A DNA stretch of 9,357 nucleotides, taken from NCBI GenBank assembly GCA_038253325.1, contig JBBSHE010000073.1:1-9357 (forward strand), given 5' to 3'. This document shows positions 6,712 through 9,357 of this stretch, piece by piece. Made by a program: the position numbers and the translations under genes. Positions within the stretch are counted from its first letter, which is position 1. Each line of letters opens with the position of its first letter. This stretch comes from JBBSHE01 sp038253325 (GTDB lineage: Bacteria; Actinomycetota; Actinomycetes; Propionibacteriales; Nocardioidaceae). The notes under the pieces are model-generated. The model saw nothing but the letters and a program-made list of their open reading frames with translations. It did not search any database and was not told the DNA's origin.

Positions 6712-8169
6712 TCAGCGTGGCGTCGTCGGCGAATCGAGCCAGCGGTTGACGAGCGGCGTGAGGTTACGGCCGGTGAACTGGTTGAGCCAGCGCACGAACG
6801 AGGCCCGGTTCTGGTCGGAGTACGCGTGGTCCGCCGGCCACGCCCGCATCATCGCCTCGAACCGGCGGTCGCCGATTCTCTTGCGGATCGCGTCGAGCAT
6901 GAGCGCCGGGCAGATGTAGACGTTCGCGGAAGCGAACTGGCGTGGATCCGGCTCACCCGGCGGCCCCGCCTCGTCCCGGAACCGCTGGTCGAGCGCGCGC
7001 CAGTGATCGATCCCGCCGGCGTACTGGTAGTGCCCCGTGCTCTGCTCGAACCATCCCTGGACGTACATCGCGAACCCCTCGTTGAGCCACAGCGCCTTCC
7101 AGTCGCTCGGGCCCACGCTGTCGCCGTACCACGAGTGTGCGTACTCGTGCGCGAGCACCGCATCCGGACGCTGCAGCGCCCCCGCGCTCATCGTGATCAG
7201 ACTCTGCGTCTCCATCGCGCTCTGGCCGCCGACGATGACGACGCCCAGCGTCGAGAACGGGTGCGGGCCGAGGTGCGCCACCAGCCAGCCGATCGCCTTC
7301 CGCGAGTCGCGGCGGAGGAGCGGAAGCTCGCCGCGGTCCTTGTCCATCACCCAGTACGAGATCGGGAGCCCGCCGGGACCGGTGTCCTTGTACTGCCGGT
7401 ATGGCCCGATCGCGATCGTGGTGAGGTACGACGCGGCCGGCGAGTCGAGGTGCCAGGTGTTGATGCGGACCTGGCCGCTCGTCGCCGACGACACTAGCTG
7501 ACCGTTGAAGACGCCCTGCCAGCGCGCCGGTGTGGTGATTGTGACGTCGTAGAACGCCTTGTCCGACGGGTGGTCGTTGACGGCGTACCAGGTGTACGCG
7601 CCGTACGGCTCCTGGAAGGTGTAGACGGTGCCGTCCGGTTCGGTGGACCAGCCCAGTCCGGCACCCTGATCACTGCGCGTGCTCGGGGCTGCTGTCGGAC
7701 GCGGTGTGCCGTCGTACGCGATGACGGCGACGTGATCGGAACCGGAACTCAACGGCCCGGTGGCGACGACGAGCCCGTCCCGGGATTGCTGGTGGCCGAC
7801 CGCTGACCCGTCGAGCGTGACCGACGTGACGTGCATCGCGGATGCAAGATCGAGCCGGATCCTGCCGACGGACTCGGCCGCGCGGAAGATCAGCGTCTCT
7901 TTGCCGGTCAGCACCCGGCGTTCCGGGTCCCAGCCCAGGACCAGGCCGTAGTGCAGGGAGTCGACCTCCGGGTTGCTGGTCTGTGGGTACGCCGAGTCCT
8001 CGACCGGATGCGACAGCGCCGCCTTGTACTGGTCGGGGCTCAGCGTCGTCGCGGTCGGACCCTGCGGTATCGGCCGGTGCCGGGAGGCACCCCCGCCCCC
8101 TCCACACCCGGCAACGGCCATCAAGACCAGTGCGGTCGCCGCGGCGTGCCGTCGGGTGAGGTTCCGCAT
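6712..8169 (-). CDS. M1-family zinc metallopeptidase, predicted lipoprotein
   Basis: Zinc aminopeptidase-like enzyme (gluzincin clan), 485 residues. A lipoprotein signal peptide is clear: basic MRNLTRRH, hydrophobic core, lipobox VAGC with Cys22, then a Gly/Ser-rich linker, so the mature protein should be tethered outside the cell membrane. An N-terminal beta domain (about 65-260) resembles the M1 N-domain. The catalytic domain has GGQSAMETQSL (314-324) in place of the GxMEN exopeptidase loop, zinc site HEYAH (341-345) with third ligand Glu364 in WLNEGFA, 18 residues on as M1 requires, and Tyr418 in SANVYICPAL as candidate catalytic Tyr. The C-terminal helical domain of large M1 enzymes is absent, matching small bacterial M1 lipoproteins. 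ATG 8169 has AGGGGG (8178-8183) eight bases upstream. It heads the run into miaA and dapF. Substrate unknown; the variant MET-Q loop leaves strict aminopeptidase activity uncertain. Confidence 0.92.
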   Translation of the reverse strand: MRNLTRRHAAATALVLMAVAGCGGGGGASRHRPIPQGPTATTLSPDQYKAALSHPVEDSAYPQTSNPEVDSLHYGLVLGWDPERRVLTGKETLIFRAAESVGRIRLDLASAMHVTSVTLDGSAVGHQQSRDGLVVATGPLSSGSDHVAVIAYDGTPRPTAAPSTRSDQGAGLGWSTEPDGTVYTFQEPYGAYTWYAVNDHPSDKAFYDVTITTPARWQGVFNGQLVSSATSGQVRINTWHLDSPAASYLTTIAIGPYRQYKDTGPGGLPISYWVMDKDRGELPLLRRDSRKAIGWLVAHLGPHPFSTLGVVIVGGQSAMETQSLITMSAGALQRPDAVLAHEYAHSWYGDSVGPSDWKALWLNEGFAMYVQGWFEQSTGHYQYAGGIDHWRALDQRFRDEAGPPGEPDPRQFASANVYICPALMLDAIRKRIGDRRFEAMMRAWPADHAYSDQNRASFVRWLNQFTGRNLTPLVNRWLDSPTTPR

Positions 8170-8206
8170 CGTCTAAACCCCCTGAGTCGATGGCAGGAGG
8201 CTACCG

Positions 8207-8218
8207 GGCCGGCCGGCC
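8207..8218. other. 12-bp self-complementary GGCC repeat in the divergent gap
   Basis: Three GGCC units in a row, a perfect palindrome, between the peptidase start (8169) and the small plus-strand gene (8297). It could form a structure in the peptidase leader or be plain GC-rich sequence. A second palindrome, CGCGATCGCG, is at 8236-8245. No convincing -35/-10 pair was found in this 127-bp gap for either gene. Confidence 0.2.
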
Positions 8219-8296
8219 GCGTTCGAGGGATCAGCCGCGATCGCGACCGCAGTGCAACAATGGGAGTTCCGACAACCCGAACTTTTGGAGGACACG

Positions 8297-8500
8297 GTGG
8301 GTTTCCTGGACAAGCTCAAGGACAAGGTGTCCAGCGTTGCCAAAGGCCACGGCACACAGATCAAGTCAGGCGTCGACAAGGCCGCCGACCTTGCGGACAA
8401 GAAGACCGGCCGGAAGTACACGGACAAGATCCAGACCGGCAAGCAGAAGGCGGCCGAGGCCGTCGACAAGCTCGCCGACGACGACAAGTCAGCCCCGTAG
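8297..8500 (+). CDS. Small Lys/Asp-rich protein, MT0933-like antitoxin family
   Basis: 67 residues from GTG 8297, preceded by GGAGG (8287-8291) with a 5-nt spacer. It begins MGFLDKLKDKVSSVAKGHG, then IKSGVDKAADLADKKTGRKYTDKIQTGKQKAAEAVDKLADDD: amphipathic, rich in Lys, Asp and Ala, likely helical or coiled-coil, no membrane segment. The pattern GVDKA-AD-KTG-KY-DKI matches the small actinobacterial proteins annotated as antitoxins after mycobacterial MT0933 (Rv0909), which is paired with a toxin gene there. Here no toxin gene lies beside it: the neighbours are the divergent M1 peptidase and, overlapping its last 12 bp on the opposite strand, the LigB-like gene. Many actinobacteria carry such solitary copies and the antitoxin label is by similarity only; a stress or DNA/RNA-associated role is equally possible. 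The frame stays open upstream to 8252, but the ribosome-binding site fixes the start. Confidence 0.8.
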   Translation: MGFLDKLKDKVSSVAKGHGTQIKSGVDKAADLADKKTGRKYTDKIQTGKQKAAEAVDKLADDDKSAP

Positions 8501-9187
8501 CCTCCAACTCGCCACGAAGTAACCGACGCCGAACGGTGCCGCGTCGTAGCGCACCACGGCCTCGACGTTCAGGTTCCCGCGGAGGGCACCGGCCGCTGCC
8601 TGCCAGGCGACCCGCCCGGCGACCCAGAGATCGTCCGTCGGTTGTTCGTCGAGGGAGAGCAGCGCCACCGTATCGGCGTCGGCGAGCGCGGCCGACACCT
8701 GAGCGTCGTAGGCGTCCGCACGCCGGTCGAGATGACCTGGCCCGGTGCTGCTGCGCCTGACACTCCCGTCGCCAATCACGAGCAGCGCCATCCGACCGAC
8801 GGTCTCGGCGACCAATCCGCGGCCGACCCGAGCCGCCTGCTGCGCCGTCGCTCGCTTGTCGAGCACCTGGTAACCGCGGCGACCCCGCCAACCGCTCGAG
8901 TCGAGCAGGTACGCCCCGATCGTCGCCGCGAATGGCAACCCGATCTCGGGTCCGCCGTACGCCACGTCAGGCCCGTAGCCGCGCAGCGTGCCTCCCGCCC
9001 GCCTGTCTGCGTGGTACGTGCGTGGTCCGGCACCGACCACGACGATGACATCCGGTGATTCGGCGACGAGCTCCGCGACTGCGCCGGCGCACGCTGCTCG
9101 GAGCCGGCGGTGGACCGCGGTGGTTGCTCCCGCGACGGCGGGCACCAGCAGCGGCGGATGCGGGCAGAACGCCGCGGCGACGAGCAC
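8489..9187 (-). CDS. LigB-like (class III extradiol dioxygenase-related) protein of unknown function
   Basis: 232 residues, soluble. The N-terminal MLVAAAFCPHPPLLVPAVAG, a VIVVVGAGP strand (48-55), LPFAATIGAYLLD (84-96), LLVIGDGSVRR (135-145) and the STGPGHLDRRADAYDAQV segment (147-164) match a protein often annotated in actinobacteria as class III extradiol ring-cleavage dioxygenase-like and commonly found beside miaA. His10 aligns with the first metal histidine of LigB enzymes; His59 is a candidate second ligand but in a poor context, and I see no clear third acidic ligand, so catalysis is doubtful. GTG 9187 begins 11 nt after the upstream repeat-protein stop; the Shine-Dalgarno is weak, suggesting coupling to that gene. 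The 3' end overlaps the convergent antitoxin-like gene by 12 bp. The fold assignment is moderate and the function unknown. Confidence 0.8.
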   Translation of the reverse strand: MLVAAAFCPHPPLLVPAVAGATTAVHRRLRAACAGAVAELVAESPDVIVVVGAGPRTYHADRRAGGTLRGYGPDVAYGGPEIGLPFAATIGAYLLDSSGWRGRRGYQVLDKRATAQQAARVGRGLVAETVGRMALLVIGDGSVRRSSTGPGHLDRRADAYDAQVSAALADADTVALLSLDEQPTDDLWVAGRVAWQAAAGALRGNLNVEAVVRYDAAPFGVGYFVASWRLRG

Positions 9188-9198
9188 GTTCGCGGACG

Positions 9199-9357
9199 TC
9201 AGTCGGTGCGGCAGGGAGCGGTCTCGGGTACCGGGGTCCCGACCGCCGGCACACCAATCCCCGGAGCGTAGAGAGACGGAGCGCCGACGGGAGCGCCGAC
9301 CGCCGGCATGCCGAGTCCGGGAGCGCCGACGGGAGCGCCGACCGCCGGCATGCCGAG
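9199..9357 (-). CDS. C-terminal end of a Pro/Gly/Ala/Val repeat protein (5' end outside window)
   Basis: Reading from the right edge, 52 codons are open before TGA at 9199-9201. The visible tail is two nearly exact 14-residue repeats, LGMPAVGAPVGAPG and LGMPAVGAPVGAPS, then a degenerate copy LYAPGIGVPAVGTPV and a non-repeat end PETAPCRTD. Codon phase and repeat phase agree (42 bp = 14 codons). The opposite strand also reads open through this stretch, but the stop only 11 nt before the next minus-strand gene, and the sensible low-complexity composition, favour the minus strand. Such VGAP-rich, elastin-like tails are expected to be disordered or extended and are often found in surface or secreted proteins or as flexible linkers. 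The N-terminal domain, and therefore the protein's role, is outside the window. It probably shares an operon with the LigB-like gene. Confidence 0.65.
   Translation of the reverse strand, partial: LGMPAVGAPVGAPGLGMPAVGAPVGAPSLYAPGIGVPAVGTPVPETAPCRTD
9278..9357. repeat. 42-bp tandem repeat (two copies plus a degenerate third)
   Basis: Two identical 38-nt blocks, 9278-9315 and 9320-9357, lie 42 bp apart, separated by the four bases TCCG. A diverged third copy covers about 9229-9273. Each unit also has an internal 12-bp near-duplication (GGAGCGCCGACG then GGAGCGCCGACC). The last copy touches the window edge, so the array probably continues. It encodes the 14-residue repeats of the minus-strand gene 9199-9357. 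Confidence 0.9.

Noticed and set aside
8251..8261. Possible -10 (AACAAT, 8256-8261) for the antitoxin-like gene
   Set aside because: There is no matching -35 at 16-18 bp and the hexamer match is weak, so I do not call a promoter.
8297..8500. A complete toxin-antitoxin pair
   Set aside because: Only the antitoxin-like partner is seen; neither neighbour resembles a known toxin family.
7831..8760. A 309-codon plus-strand frame spanning the peptidase start and the small antitoxin-like gene
   Set aside because: It overlaps the antitoxin-like gene in another frame. The smaller gene has a proper GGAGG and a recognisable family pattern.
9278..9357. CRISPR-like repeat array
   Set aside because: The repeat units are contiguous with only four bases between them, have no variable spacers, and are in frame with a coding sequence.

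Overview
The window is high-GC DNA with GTG starts, strong third-position G/C bias and a cell-wall/tRNA gene order typical of Actinomycetota. On the minus strand it carries miaA, dapF, hflX and a DinG-type helicase, a block commonly found in that order in actinobacteria such as Streptomyces. I cannot place the genus from sequence alone.

Layout, left to right. Positions 1-545 (minus) hold the N-terminal third of a DinG/XPD-like helicase, cut by the window edge. Positions 783-2267 (minus) encode the ribosome-associated GTPase HflX. A divergent regulator/efflux pair follows: a TetR-family repressor (2432-3142, minus) and a 14-helix DHA2-type MFS exporter (3416-4882, plus). Their shared 273-bp gap holds a promoter interleaved with three 11-bp GAAC-n3-GTTC-like sites at exact 18-bp steps. 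This pair separates hflX from dapF. The exporter and dapF converge on a 78-bp gap that is almost entirely one long hairpin (4885-4960). dapF (4961-5779), miaA (5776-6696, overlapping dapF by 4 nt) and a lipoprotein M1 metallopeptidase (6712-8169, 15 nt from miaA) form a tight minus-strand operon transcribed peptidase-miaA-dapF.

Across a 127-bp divergent gap lies a 67-residue Lys/Asp-rich protein resembling the MT0933-type antitoxin family (8297-8500, plus). Its 3' end overlaps by 12 bp the end of a LigB-like (class III extradiol dioxygenase-related) protein of unknown role (8489-9187, minus). Eleven bases before that gene's start ends another minus-strand gene (9199-9357, cut by the window edge). 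Its visible C-terminus is built of 14-residue Pro/Gly/Ala/Val repeats encoded by a nearly exact 42-bp tandem repeat.

Most of the window is housekeeping: lysine/DAP and peptidoglycan precursor supply (DapF), tRNA A37 prenylation (MiaA), ribosome rescue or splitting (HflX) and DNA repair (DinG). The accessory parts are the TetR/MFS pair, the M1 lipoprotein and the repeat protein. I see no RNA gene, insertion sequence, CRISPR array or clearly new multi-gene system. The best leads are the 18-bp-phased operator array, the compound convergent hairpin and the repeat-protein tail.
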